Part shown: positions 52,780 through 60,872 of the stretch, one piece after another
Position numbering within the stretch: the first letter of the stretch is position 1
Layout: each line of letters begins with the position of its first letter
Assembly: GCA_963803065.1 (NCBI GenBank)
Contig: CAWDKW010000004.1
Location: forward strand, 496,001 to 560,000
Length of the DNA stretch: 64,000 bases
Direction of reading: 5' to 3'
Source: DASXMT01 sp963803065
GTDB lineage: Bacteria > Actinomycetota > Acidimicrobiia > Acidimicrobiales > RAAP-2
Program-made: the position numbers and the translations under genes
The notes under the pieces: model-generated
Told to the model about the DNA's origin: nothing
The model's input: the letters and a program-made list of their open reading frames with translations, nothing else
Databases searched by the model: none

Positions 52780-54078
52780 ATGGCCTGGGACTTTTCAACC
52801 GAGCCCGAGTTCGAGGAGAAATTGGCCTGGATGCGCTCGTTCGTCCGGGACGAGATCTTCCCCCTCGAGACGCTGGACCTCTCGCATACGGCCATGCTCG
52901 AGGCGGTCGCGCCGCTCAAAGAGGAGGTGAAGAAGCGCGGGCTGTGGGCGTCGCACCTGCCGCCCGAGCTCGGCGGCGGCGGCTTCGGCCAGGTGAAGCT
53001 GGGCCTCATGCACGAGATCCTGGGCCAGACGCCCTACGGGCCGGTGGTTTTCGGCAACAACGCCCCCGACTCGGGCAACGCCGAGCTGCTGGCCATCGGC
53101 ATCGCATCATCGGGTCGGGAGAACCAACGCGAGCGTTGGCTCCTGCCGCTGCTCGACGGTCGCATGTTCAGCGGGTTCTCGATGACCGAGCCGGGCGCCG
53201 GCGCCGACCCCACCCTGATCGCCACCCAGGCCGTCCGGGACGGGGACGAATGGGTCATCGATGGCCACAAGTGGTTCACGTCCAACGGCTCGGTGGCCGA
53301 TTTCCTCATCGTCATGGCGGTGACCAACCCCGATGTCCACCCCTACCAAGGATGCTCGATGATCATCGTCCCGGCCGACGCTCCCGGTGTGGACATCGTG
53401 CGCGACATCGCCACCATGGAGGACCCGGTGGAGCACTTCGGCGTCTTCGGCGGCCATGCCGAGATCGTCTACCGGGAGGTCCGGGTCCCCTACGAAAACC
53501 TGGTGGGCAAGGAGGGCGAGGGTTTCCTCCTGGCCCAGCAACGACTCGGGCCGGGCCGGATCCACCACTGCATGCGCTGGCTGGGCCAGTCGAAGCGAGC
53601 CTTCGACATGCTGTGCGAGCGGGCCGTGTCCCGCTACACCCACAAGTCCACGCTGGCCGAGAAGCAGACGGTGCAGAACTGGGTAGCCGACTCGCTGGCC
53701 GAGATGACGGCGGCTCGGCTGATGACGCTGTACGCAGCGTGGAAGATGGACCAGGAGGGTGCCGCTGCGGCCCGGGTCGAGATCGCCATGATCAAGTACT
53801 ACGGCGCCAGCGTGCTGTACAACGTCATCGACCGCGCCATCCAGGTCCACGGCTCCCTCGGTTTCTCGACCGATCTCCCCCTGGAGGCGATGTACCGGCG
53901 GGCCCGGGCGGCCCGGATCTACGACGGGCCGGACGAGGTGCACAAGGTGACGGTGGCCCGCCGGGTGCTGAAGGACTACGCGCCGGTCGATGTGCCCAGC
54001 GAGCACGTGCCCACCCGGCGGATCGCGGCCAGGGAGCGCTTCGCCTCGCTCCTCGACTCGGCCACAGCCGACAGTTGA
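52780..54078 (+). CDS. Acyl-CoA dehydrogenase family protein
   Basis: The 432-residue FAD enzyme has FSMTEPGAGADPT, DEWVIDGHKWFTSN, IVYREVRVPYENLVG, and the C-terminal IQVHGSLGFSTDLPLEAMYRRARAARIYDGPDEVHK, which holds the usual DGPDEVH-type end of acyl-CoA dehydrogenases. The long N-terminal helical domain (DEIFPLETLDL) resembles the ACAD10/11-like group. AGGAGA lies seven bases before the ATG. It is divergent from bioB and 38 bases upstream of a small hydrolase gene. Confidence 0.92.
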   Translation: MAWDFSTEPEFEEKLAWMRSFVRDEIFPLETLDLSHTAMLEAVAPLKEEVKKRGLWASHLPPELGGGGFGQVKLGLMHEILGQTPYGPVVFGNNAPDSGNAELLAIGIASSGRENQRERWLLPLLDGRMFSGFSMTEPGAGADPTLIATQAVRDGDEWVIDGHKWFTSNGSVADFLIVMAVTNPDVHPYQGCSMIIVPADAPGVDIVRDIATMEDPVEHFGVFGGHAEIVYREVRVPYENLVGKEGEGFLLAQQRLGPGRIHHCMRWLGQSKRAFDMLCERAVSRYTHKSTLAEKQTVQNWVADSLAEMTAARLMTLYAAWKMDQEGAAAARVEIAMIKYYGASVLYNVIDRAIQVHGSLGFSTDLPLEAMYRRARAARIYDGPDEVHKVTVARRVLKDYAPVDVPSEHVPTRRIAARERFASLLDSATADS

Positions 54079-54116
54079 GGGCACCACGGTGCCGTCGTCC
54101 AAGCCAGCGCAAGACG

Positions 54117-54680
54117 GTGCCGGCCGGCCTCATCCTGACGCCAGGAGCAGGGGCGGGCAGCGACCAGCCGTCGCTGGTGGCCATCGAGGAGGCCTTGGCC
54201 CCTGATGGCGTGCGAGTGGAGCGGGTCGACTTCCCCTATCGGCTGGCTGGAAGGAAGGCGCCGGACCGGCCGCCGGTGTTGCTGGCAACGGTAATCGAGG
54301 CCACCGACGCATTGGCCACCGAGCTCGGCGTCGACGGCACCAGGATCGCGGTGGGCGGGCGTTCGATGGGTGGGCGGATGTGCTCGATGGCCGTGGCCAG
54401 CGGCATGGCCGCGGCCGCTCTCGTCCTGGTGAGCTACCCGCTCCACCCGCCGGGAAGGCCCGACCGCCTCCGGACCGAGCACTTCGAGGCGATCACCGTC
54501 CCCTGCCTGTTCGTCTCGGGAACCCGTGACTCATTCGGCACCAAGGCCGAGCTCGAGTCGGCCACCGCGGCCATTGCCGGCCCGGTGACCCATGTCTGGA
54601 TCGAGGGCGGCGACCACGGCCTCCGTCGCAAGGATGCTCAGGTGGCCGAGCAGGTCCGGGACTGGTTCCTGCGTCTTTGA
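54117..54680 (+). CDS. Alpha/beta-hydrolase family protein (KANL3/Tex30-like)
   Basis: The 187-residue protein has a compact alpha/beta-hydrolase fold: AGLILTPGAGAGSDQ (oxyanion region), nucleophile elbow GGRSMGGRMCS (GxSxGG), VSYPLHPPGRPDRLR, FVSGTRDSFG (Asp) and IEGGDHGLRRK (His). This matches the KANL3/Tex30 type hydrolases. The substrate is unknown. GTG 54117 is the only good start in frame. It probably shares a transcript with the acyl-CoA dehydrogenase. Confidence 0.83.
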   Translation: MPAGLILTPGAGAGSDQPSLVAIEEALAPDGVRVERVDFPYRLAGRKAPDRPPVLLATVIEATDALATELGVDGTRIAVGGRSMGGRMCSMAVASGMAAAALVLVSYPLHPPGRPDRLRTEHFEAITVPCLFVSGTRDSFGTKAELESATAAIAGPVTHVWIEGGDHGLRRKDAQVAEQVRDWFLRL

Positions 54681-54731
54681 GCGAGTCCTCGCCAAGGCCC
54701 CGGTCCGGACGCTCCGGACTCGGCGGTCAGC

Positions 54732-54780
54732 AATCAGTAGCGGTCAGGAATCAGTAGCGGTAGGAATCAGTAGCGGTAGG
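54732..54780. repeat. 16-17-bp tandem repeat, three copies, duplicating the ahcY 3' end
   Basis: AATCAGTAGCGGTAGG-type units start at 54732 (17 bp), 54749 and 54765. On the minus strand each reads TACCGCTACTGATT, that is, codons for the terminal YRY of AhcY plus its TGA stop. The ahcY gene ends in the third unit. Confidence 0.95.
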
Positions 54781-56215
54781 AATCCGGCTTGTATGGCCCG
54801 TCAACCGAGACACCGATGTAGTCGGCCTGGTCCGTGGTCAGCGTGGTCAACCTGACGCCGAGGGCGTCGAGGTGGAGGCGGGCCACCTTCTCGTCGAGGT
54901 GCTTGGGCAGCACGTACACCTTGTTCTCGTACTGGCCGGACTGGGTGAACAGCTCCACCTGGGCCATGGTCTGGTTGGTGAACGAGTTCGACATGACGAA
55001 GCTGGGGTGGCCGGTGGCGTTGCCCAGGTTGAGGAGACGGCCCTCGGAGAGCACGATCACGGCATGGCCATCGGGGAAGATCCACTTGTCCACCTGGGGC
55101 TTGATGTTGACCCTCTCGATGCCGTCGACCTTGGCCAGGCCGGCCATGTCGATCTCGTTGTCGAAGTGACCGATGTTCCCCACGATGGCCTGGTGCTTCA
55201 TCTTGGCCATGTCCTTGGCGGTGATGACGTCCTTGTTGCCGGTCGTGGTAACGAAGATGTCAGCGGTGGCGACAACATCGTCCAGGGTGGCCACCTGGTA
55301 GCCCTCCATGGCTGCTTGCAGCGCGCAGATCGGGTCGACCTCGGTGACGACCACCCGGGCCCCCTGCCCGCGCAGCGATTCGGAGCATCCCTTGCCCACG
55401 TCCCCGTAGCCACAGACCACCGCAACCTTGCCGCCGATGAGCACGTCGGTGGCCCGGTTGATCCCGTCGATCAGGGAATGGCGGCAGCCGTACTTGTTGT
55501 CGAACTTCGATTTCGTCACTGCGTCGTTGACGTTGATGGCCGGGAAGAGCAGTTCGCCGTTGCGCTCCATCTCGACGAGGCGGTGTACGCCGGTCGTCGT
55601 CTCCTCGGAGACGCCCTTGATGCCGTTGGCGATGGCGGTCCATCGCTGGGCGTCGTCGGCCAGGCTGGCTGCGAGCAGGCTGAGGACGACGCCGAATTCT
55701 TCGGAGTCGGCTGTGGACGGATCGGGCACGGCGCCCGCCTTTTCGAACTCGACCCCCTTGTGCACCAACAAGGTGGCGTCGCCGCCGTCGTCGAGGATCA
55801 TGGTCGGGCCCTCGGCCGGCCATACCAGGGCCTGTTCGGTGCACCACCAGTACTCCTCAAGGCTCTCACCCTTCCAGGCGAACACCGGGACACCCTTGGG
55901 GTCATCGGCGGTGCCGTCCGGCCCGACGGCCACGGCCGCGGCGGCATGATCCTGGGTGGAGAAGATGTTGCAGCTGGCCCAGCGCACCTCGGCCCCCAGC
56001 GCGGTCAGCGTCTCGATCAGGACGGCAGTCTGCACGGTCATGTGCAGCGAACCGGTGATCCGGGCCCCCTGGAGGGGCTTCTCGGACCCAAACTCGGCGC
56101 GCATGGCCATGAGGCCGGGCATCTCGTGCTCGGCCAGCACGATCTCCTTGCGGCCGAACTCGGCGAGCGACAGGTCGGCGACCCTGAAGGCGGGGCGGTT
56201 CTGGTCGCTGGTCAT
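54767..56215 (-). CDS. ahcY: Adenosylhomocysteinase
   Basis: AhcY splits S-adenosylhomocysteine into adenosine and homocysteine, removing the inhibitor of methyltransferases. The 482-residue protein has ITGSLHMTVQTAVLIETL, GCRHSLIDGINRATDVLIGGK, the NAD loop VVCGYGDVGKGC, GNIGHFDNEID and the universal C-terminal KPDSYRY. ATG 56215 has AAGGAG five bases upstream; longer reading to 56338 has no support. The 309 nt upstream gap contains a leader hairpin and short repeats. The stop lies in the repeat at 54732-54780. Confidence 0.97.
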   Translation of the reverse strand: MTSDQNRPAFRVADLSLAEFGRKEIVLAEHEMPGLMAMRAEFGSEKPLQGARITGSLHMTVQTAVLIETLTALGAEVRWASCNIFSTQDHAAAAVAVGPDGTADDPKGVPVFAWKGESLEEYWWCTEQALVWPAEGPTMILDDGGDATLLVHKGVEFEKAGAVPDPSTADSEEFGVVLSLLAASLADDAQRWTAIANGIKGVSEETTTGVHRLVEMERNGELLFPAINVNDAVTKSKFDNKYGCRHSLIDGINRATDVLIGGKVAVVCGYGDVGKGCSESLRGQGARVVVTEVDPICALQAAMEGYQVATLDDVVATADIFVTTTGNKDVITAKDMAKMKHQAIVGNIGHFDNEIDMAGLAKVDGIERVNIKPQVDKWIFPDGHAVIVLSEGRLLNLGNATGHPSFVMSNSFTNQTMAQVELFTQSGQYENKVYVLPKHLDEKVARLHLDALGVRLTTLTTDQADYIGVSVDGPYKPDSYRY

Positions 56216-56308
56216 GCGGTCTCCTTGTGCTGGGCCGCCCGGGTCGTCGTGGGGCGGCGCGAGTACGGATACAGCTGGCCCGAACAGGGCGGTGGGCTGT
56301 CGACCCAG

Positions 56309-56339
56309 GTTGGATGCCGAGGGCTCTCGGCCCCTCAAC
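56309..56339 (-). promoter_or_regulatory. Stable hairpin in the ahcY leader
   Basis: On the minus strand GTTG (56339-56336) pairs with CAAC (56312-56309), and GCCGAG (56331-56326) pairs with CTCGGC (56321-56316) around a four-base loop. It is 94-124 nt upstream of the start codon. It could be part of a leader switch or a terminator of upstream transcription, but it does not match a SAM or SAH riboswitch that I can recognise. Confidence 0.3.
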
Positions 56340-56399
56340 GCTAGCGCAATGGCACCTGCGAACCGGGCAGCCTACCGAGTGGCGGCCCGCCGGAGGCAT

Positions 56400-56433
56400 G
56401 GGCGAACGGGAGCTCTGGGCGAACGGGAGCCCA
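56400..56433 (+). repeat. 17-bp direct repeat upstream of the hydrolase gene
   Basis: GGGCGAACGGGAGC occurs at 56400-56413 and 56417-56430 with 17-bp period. It lies between the ahcY leader and the divergent hydrolase promoter. Confidence 0.8.
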
Positions 56434-56524
56434 GGGGGAGTGGGAGCGGGCCAGGAGTGGGGGGCGGCGAGCAGTGGGAGCTGGGCAGAGGGCGCCTCCC
56501 GGGTACTCCCTAGAATCGCCGGGT

Positions 56525-57445
56525 ATGCCAGAACCGGACCTCGACACCGCCGACAGCTCAACCACGGACGCTCCGGCATGGTTCCGAGGGGCGCTCGAAG
56601 CTCCGGTTGCCACCGAGCACGTTTCGGTCGACGGGTGCTCGATCGCCTTCCGCCGGTGGGGTGACCGGTCCCGACCCGGGGTAGTACTGGTCCACGGGGG
56701 TGGTGCCCACAGCCGGTGGTGGGATCATGTGGGCCCGTTGCTCGCCGCCGAGTGCAGCGTTGCCGCCCTCGACCTGTCCGGCCATGGCGACAGCGGAAGG
56801 CGGGACCGCTACACGTTCACGGACTGGGCCCGAGAGATCCTGGCCGTCGCCGGTGAGCTGGCCGGCCCCGAGCCTCCCGTTGTCGTGGCCCACAGCATGG
56901 GAGGGTATGCCACCATCCAGGCGGCAGCCACCTCGGGCGACCGAATGAAGGGCATCATCATCGTGGACTCGGCGGTGCGGACCGTCTCGCCCGAGGAGGA
57001 GGCCGCCCACGAGGGCGTGTTCGGCCCCTTGCGGGTCTACCCCTCCCTCGCCGCTGCGCTGACCCGGTTCCACCCGGTGCCCGATCAGCCCAACTCCCTT
57101 CCCTACGTGCTGAACCACGTCGCCCGCACCTCGGCCCACCGGGTTCCAGGCGGCTGGAGCTGGAAGTTCGATCCAGCCTTCCACCAAGCCTTCGAGCGCC
57201 CGACGCCAGAGGTGCTCGCGGCCGTCTCGTGCCGGGTGGCCCTGTTGCGAGCCGAGTTCGGCCTTCTCACCCCGGACATCGGGACGAGCATGCACGAGAT
57301 GCTTGGGCGCAACGCGCCGGTCATCGAGATCCCCCTGGCTCATCACCACGTCATGCTGGACCAGCCTCTCTCCTTGATCACGGCGATCAGGACCTTGCTG
57401 GCCGACTGGCGACACTCGGCTGCCGTTCCCAAGGAATGGTCATAG
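56525..57445 (+). CDS. Alpha/beta-fold hydrolase
   Basis: The 306-residue protein has VVLVHGGGAHSRWWDHVGPLL (oxyanion HG), ALDLSGHGDSGRRDRYTF, nucleophile elbow VVAHSMGGYA (GxSxG with Ala for the first Gly) and a late LAHHHVMLDQP supplying the His. The substrate is unknown. A -10 box TAGAAT (56511-56516) lies eight bases before ATG 56525, so it is probably leaderless. It is divergent from ahcY. Confidence 0.88.
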   Translation: MPEPDLDTADSSTTDAPAWFRGALEAPVATEHVSVDGCSIAFRRWGDRSRPGVVLVHGGGAHSRWWDHVGPLLAAECSVAALDLSGHGDSGRRDRYTFTDWAREILAVAGELAGPEPPVVVAHSMGGYATIQAAATSGDRMKGIIIVDSAVRTVSPEEEAAHEGVFGPLRVYPSLAAALTRFHPVPDQPNSLPYVLNHVARTSAHRVPGGWSWKFDPAFHQAFERPTPEVLAAVSCRVALLRAEFGLLTPDIGTSMHEMLGRNAPVIEIPLAHHHVMLDQPLSLITAIRTLLADWRHSAAVPKEWS

Positions 57446-57507
57446 GGCCCCCCGGTCCTCTTGCGCGGAGCGTCAGCGGGCAGACCGCGCCCCGCTGGCA
57501 GCACCGC

Positions 57508-58164
57508 TTACGGCACCGTTCCTACCGGCGAGATCTGAGGCGATTCCTGAGCGTTCCCGGGACAGGTGGCGAGATTGGAGGCGGTGGCGATCACCGACGC
57601 GGTCTGATTGGGCGGGTACACCCGGAAGCCTTGGACCGGCACCGGCGTGCAGTTGAGGACGCCCGGGTTGGCCTGGCGGAAGATGGCGGTCGTCGACTGG
57701 CCGGGCGCCAACGTGACCAGGGGAGCCGCCTGACCGGTCTGGGCCGCCGCCGCGCCCACCTGGGTCCCGTTGGCGTCCACCAACGAGACGCCGGGGTAGC
57801 CCTGCATCGTGCAGGTCGAGCTGCCTGTGTTCTGGAACACCAGTGGGATGATCACGGAACCGGCTGCCCCCTGGGCCTGGCCGACCGACACCGACAAGTG
57901 CCCGGTCGTGCACTGGGATGTGTTCGGTGCGGTGGTCGTTGTGGCGGGGGAGCTGGTGGTGCTCGAGGCGGGCGCGGTGGTGGACGGTGGCGTCGAGGTG
58001 GTCTTGGTAGTCGACGTGGTCGACGTGGGGTGAGTCTTCTTCGTGGTGGTCGATGTCGTCGTCGGCTTGGTCGTTGCGGTGGGGCTGCCACTGCTGCAGC
58101 CTGCAGCCACCGCACCCGCCAGCATCACCGCGCACCCGACCCATAGTCCTCTGCGAACCACCAT
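57508..58164 (-). CDS. DUF4232 domain-containing lipoprotein
   Basis: The 218-residue protein has a lipoprotein signal with lipobox VAAGC (Cys about residue 23), a Thr/Ser/Lys/Pro-rich linker (about 25-80), then the DUF4232 beta-sandwich: GHLSVSVGQAQGAAGSVIIPLVFQNTGSSTCTMQGYPGVSLVDANG, with Cys pairs that may form disulfides. It should be anchored outside the membrane. Function unknown. A 12-bp palindrome CAGGTATACCTG (58194-58205) lies 30 bases upstream. Confidence 0.85.
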   Translation of the reverse strand: MVVRRGLWVGCAVMLAGAVAAGCSSGSPTATTKPTTTSTTTKKTHPTSTTSTTKTTSTPPSTTAPASSTTSSPATTTTAPNTSQCTTGHLSVSVGQAQGAAGSVIIPLVFQNTGSSTCTMQGYPGVSLVDANGTQVGAAAAQTGQAAPLVTLAPGQSTTAIFRQANPGVLNCTPVPVQGFRVYPPNQTASVIATASNLATCPGNAQESPQISPVGTVP

Positions 58165-58193
58165 GACGACCCCTTCACCGGTTTGCTCCCAGT

Positions 58194-58205
58194 CAGGTAT
58201 ACCTG
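58194..58205. promoter_or_regulatory. 12-bp palindrome upstream of the DUF4232 gene
   Basis: CAGGTATACCTG is a perfect palindrome 30 bp before the lipoprotein start. It is followed at 58207 by CCCC-TGC-GGGG, a short hairpin. It may be a regulator site; I do not recognise the regulator. The rest of 58165-58389 holds a 12-bp direct repeat ACGAGTTGCAAA (58350-58361 and 58364-58375) before the next gene. Confidence 0.35.
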
Positions 58206-58389
58206 CCCCTGCGGGGCACCACGCGGACCACCCGACGTATCACGGGATGCCGATCCAGTCGCCGTCCGCTCGAGGCGTCGGCTTTCCAGGTGGCATCCTG
58301 GTCCGCACTGGTGAGCGCGCGTGGTCGCGCCGGTGAAGAGTAGGCCGGAACGAGTTGCAAACAACGAGTTGCAAAGCAAAGGAGCAGAT

Positions 58390-58911
58390 GTGCCGATCTA
58401 TGCCCTGGGCGACCTGGTGCCGAGCATCGACGACAGCGCGTTCGTCCACCCCGACGCGGTGGTCATCGGGAACGTGACCATCGGGGCTCGGTCCTCGGTA
58501 TGGCCGTGTGCCGTCCTGCGGGGGGACGGTGGTGAGATACGGATCGGAGCGCGGACGTCGATCCAGGATGGTTCGATCCTGCATACGACGGCGTTTGCTC
58601 CCACGACCATCGGGGACGACTGCGTGGTCGGCCACCTGGTCCACCTCGAAGGGTGCACGATCGGGGACGGGTGCCTGGTGGGAAGCGCCTCGGTCGTGCT
58701 CCACGATGCGGTCGTGCAGACCGGGGCGGTGGTCGGGTCGAACGCGGTGGTCCCTGACAAGATGCTCGTCCCCACCGGCGCTGTGGCCCTCGGGGTCCCG
58801 GCCAAGATCCGGGAGGCATCACCGGAGACCCTGGCCGGGATCGCCGTCGGGGCGCAGCACTACCTGCACCAGACCGACCGGTTCCGTTCGGAGCTTCGCC
58901 TCATCGGCTGA
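58390..58911 (+). CDS. Gamma-carbonic anhydrase family protein
   Basis: The 173-residue protein is a left-handed beta helix with hexapeptide repeats: FVHPDAVVIGNVTIGARSSVWPCAVLRGD, IGDDCVVGHLVHLEGCTIGDGCLVG and VVGSNAVVPDKML. The RGD segment and the His residues (VHP, GHLVHLEG) are the metal-site residues of the gamma class, as in YrdA/CaiE-type proteins. Carbonic anhydrase activity is possible but not certain. GTG 58390 has AAAGGAG five bases upstream; reading from 58321 is less likely. Confidence 0.9.
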   Translation: MPIYALGDLVPSIDDSAFVHPDAVVIGNVTIGARSSVWPCAVLRGDGGEIRIGARTSIQDGSILHTTAFAPTTIGDDCVVGHLVHLEGCTIGDGCLVGSASVVLHDAVVQTGAVVGSNAVVPDKMLVPTGAVALGVPAKIREASPETLAGIAVGAQHYLHQTDRFRSELRLIG

Positions 58912-59003
58912 CGCCCGGGCTCCGGTTCCCGGCCCTGGCGGTCCGACGGCTGACCATCGGTCGGTGCCCTGCCGCTCCCGCCGCCCGGCCGGCTCTTGGC
59001 TGT

Positions 59004-60278
59004 TCAGCTGCCGATGTCGTCCCGCTCGGCCGCCGTCGTGGCGAGCTCGTCGAGCCGTCGGGCCAGGAAGCTCTGCTCCACCGAGTTGTCGGTGATGTCA
59101 CGGGCCCTCTGATAGGCAACGGCTGCCTCGACCGGTCGCTCGGCCCTTCGAAGCAGGTCGGCCCGGCTCGAGTGGAACAGGTGGTAGTCGTCGAGCAGGG
59201 ACGCGAGCCGGCCACCGTCCAAGATGGCCAGGCCGGCCTCGGGCCCGTCGGCCATGGCCACAGCAACGGCCCGGTTGAGCTCGACGATCGGTGTCGGCTC
59301 CCACGCGAGGAGCCGGTCGTAGAGCAGGACGATGGTGGCCCAGTCGGTCAGGCCGGCGTCGGGCGCCCCGGCGTGCACGGCGCCGATGGCCGCCTTCAGC
59401 TGATATGGACCGACTGCATTCATCCGCTGGGCCCGGTCGAGCAGCGCAAAGCCGACGGCGGCCTTGTCGGTGTCCCACTTCCGGCGGTCCTGTTCTTCCA
59501 AGGTGAGTGGGTGCCCACTCCCATCGGTGCGGGCTGACCGCCGCGAGTCCTGGAAGTGCAACAGGGCGGCGAGGCCCAGCGGCTCCGGCTCGTTGGGCAG
59601 TAGGTCGACGACCAACCCGGCCAGCCGGATGGCCTCGTCGCAGAGGTCGACCCGCACGAGCTCGGTGCCGCTGCCGGCCAGGTAACCGGCATTGAAGATC
59701 AGGTAGATCACGGTGAGCACGGCATCGAGCCGTTCAGGAAGCTCGTCGTGCGATGGCACCCGATAGGCGATGCCGGCCTGGCGGATCTTCCGCTTGCCCC
59801 GGACGATCCGCTGGGCCAGCGTCGGGGCGGAGAGCAGAAAGGCCCGGGCGACCTCCTCGGTCGTGAGGCCGCCCAGGGACCGCAGGGTCAGGGCCACTCG
59901 GGCCTCGAGCGACAGAGCCGGATGACAGCAGGTGAAGATGAGCCGGAGGCGGTCGTCGGCGATAGGACCGGTGACCTCGCCGGCGTCCCAGGCGATGGCC
60001 AGCTCACCCCAGGCCCGTTGGCGGCGCTCTGCCGCGGCTGCTCGGCGGAGCCGGTCGACGGCCTTGCGCCGGGCCGTGGTCACCAGCCATCCGGCAGGGT
60101 TGGCGGGAACGCCCTTGTCCGGCCAGGTGGCGGCGGCTGCAGTGAAGGCGTCCTGAACGGCGTCCTCGGCCAGGTCGAAGTCATTGACGATGCCGATCAG
60201 GCAGGCCAGGACGCGACCGCGGTCGGTCCGGTAGGCGACTTCCAGCGCCTCGTCTACCGAACCGTCGCGGTCGTGCAT
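59004..60278 (-). CDS. ECF42-group RNA polymerase sigma factor with C-terminal extension
   Basis: The 424-residue protein has sigma region 2 (LACLIGIVNDFDLAEDAVQDAFTAAAATWP, NPAGWLVTTARRKAVDRLRR), sigma region 4 (TLRSLGGLTTEEVARAFLLSAPTLAQRIVRGKRKIR), then a long helical DUF6596/TPR-like extension ending near EQSFLARRLDEL. This architecture and the adjacent YCII gene define the ECF42 group, in which the C-terminal domain is needed for activity and there is no anti-sigma factor. ATG 60278 is 17 bases after the YCII stop. A matching promoter lies upstream of YCII, so the operon is probably autoregulated. Confidence 0.9.
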   Translation of the reverse strand: MHDRDGSVDEALEVAYRTDRGRVLACLIGIVNDFDLAEDAVQDAFTAAAATWPDKGVPANPAGWLVTTARRKAVDRLRRAAAAERRQRAWGELAIAWDAGEVTGPIADDRLRLIFTCCHPALSLEARVALTLRSLGGLTTEEVARAFLLSAPTLAQRIVRGKRKIRQAGIAYRVPSHDELPERLDAVLTVIYLIFNAGYLAGSGTELVRVDLCDEAIRLAGLVVDLLPNEPEPLGLAALLHFQDSRRSARTDGSGHPLTLEEQDRRKWDTDKAAVGFALLDRAQRMNAVGPYQLKAAIGAVHAGAPDAGLTDWATIVLLYDRLLAWEPTPIVELNRAVAVAMADGPEAGLAILDGGRLASLLDDYHLFHSSRADLLRRAERPVEAAVAYQRARDITDNSVEQSFLARRLDELATTAAERDDIGS

Positions 60279-60295
60279 CGTTGTGGGCTCCGGAC

Positions 60296-60631
60296 CTACA
60301 TCGCCGCCACGGGGCGGACCTCGACCGAGCCGTACTTGGCCGACGGCACCATGGCCGCGGCCTTCAGTGCCTGGTCGAGCTCGTCGCACTCGATGACGTA
60401 GTAGCCCGACATCCATTCCTTGGTCTCGGCGAAGGGGCCGTCGACGGTCAGCGTCTCACCGTCACGGACCCGTACCGTGGTCGCAGTCTCGGGGCCGTTG
60501 AGCGGGTCACCGGTGTAGGAGCCGAGCTGCTCGCTGAACGCGGCGTAGTCCGCCATGAGCTGGTCCCAACCTGGGCCTCCCGGCTGAGGGTGCAGTTCGG
60601 GGTCGTTGTGGATGATCAACATGTAGCGCAT
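60296..60631 (-). CDS. YCII-related (DGPF) domain protein
   Basis: The 111-residue protein has the YCII/DGPF fold: MRYMLIIHNDPEL, the TLTVDGPFAETKEWMSGYYVIEC signature (DGPF), and ALKAAAMVPSAKYGSVEVRPV. These small proteins accompany ECF42 sigma factors and may sense or convert a small molecule; the activity is not known. AAGGAG lies seven bases before the ATG. The promoter at 60679-60705 drives it together with the sigma gene. Confidence 0.9.
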   Translation of the reverse strand: MRYMLIIHNDPELHPQPGGPGWDQLMADYAAFSEQLGSYTGDPLNGPETATTVRVRDGETLTVDGPFAETKEWMSGYYVIECDELDQALKAAAMVPSAKYGSVEVRPVAAM

Positions 60632-60678
60632 CGTTGGCTCCTTGTCGTGGGCGGCGGAATGTCCGCATCGCCCAATTG

Positions 60679-60705
60679 ACGCCGTACACCCCCCCGGATC
60701 GACAG
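60679..60705 (-). promoter_or_regulatory. Probable ECF42-type promoter of the YCII-sigma operon
   Basis: On the minus strand TGTCGA (60705-60700) and CGTC (60682-60679) are separated by 17 bp. As I recall, reported ECF42 promoters have a TGTCGA -35 and a CGTC/CGAC-like -10, and the sigma factor is encoded in the operon this site would drive. The leader would be about 40 nt. Confidence 0.6.
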
Positions 60706-60872
60706 GAATCCAGAAGTTCTTCGACGGGGCCACCGTATGTTGCTCGGGGGCCAGCCGGTCCTGGCTCGGGACGGGAGCCGACCCGTGCCGGCCCCGGACA
60801 GGCCCGCTCGCCCCCGTTGACAAGGCTCTGACCGACCCCCCACACTGATGGGAGGCCGAATGACCAGGGGGA

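Noticed and set aside
56216..56345. SAM or SAH riboswitch before ahcY
   Set aside because: Only one hairpin is evident, and the conserved core sequences of those classes as I know them are missing; kept only as an unassigned leader hairpin.
60642..60848. Small plus-strand frame in the YCII promoter region
   Set aside because: It crosses the predicted ECF42 promoter, has no family resemblance and no ribosome-binding site.
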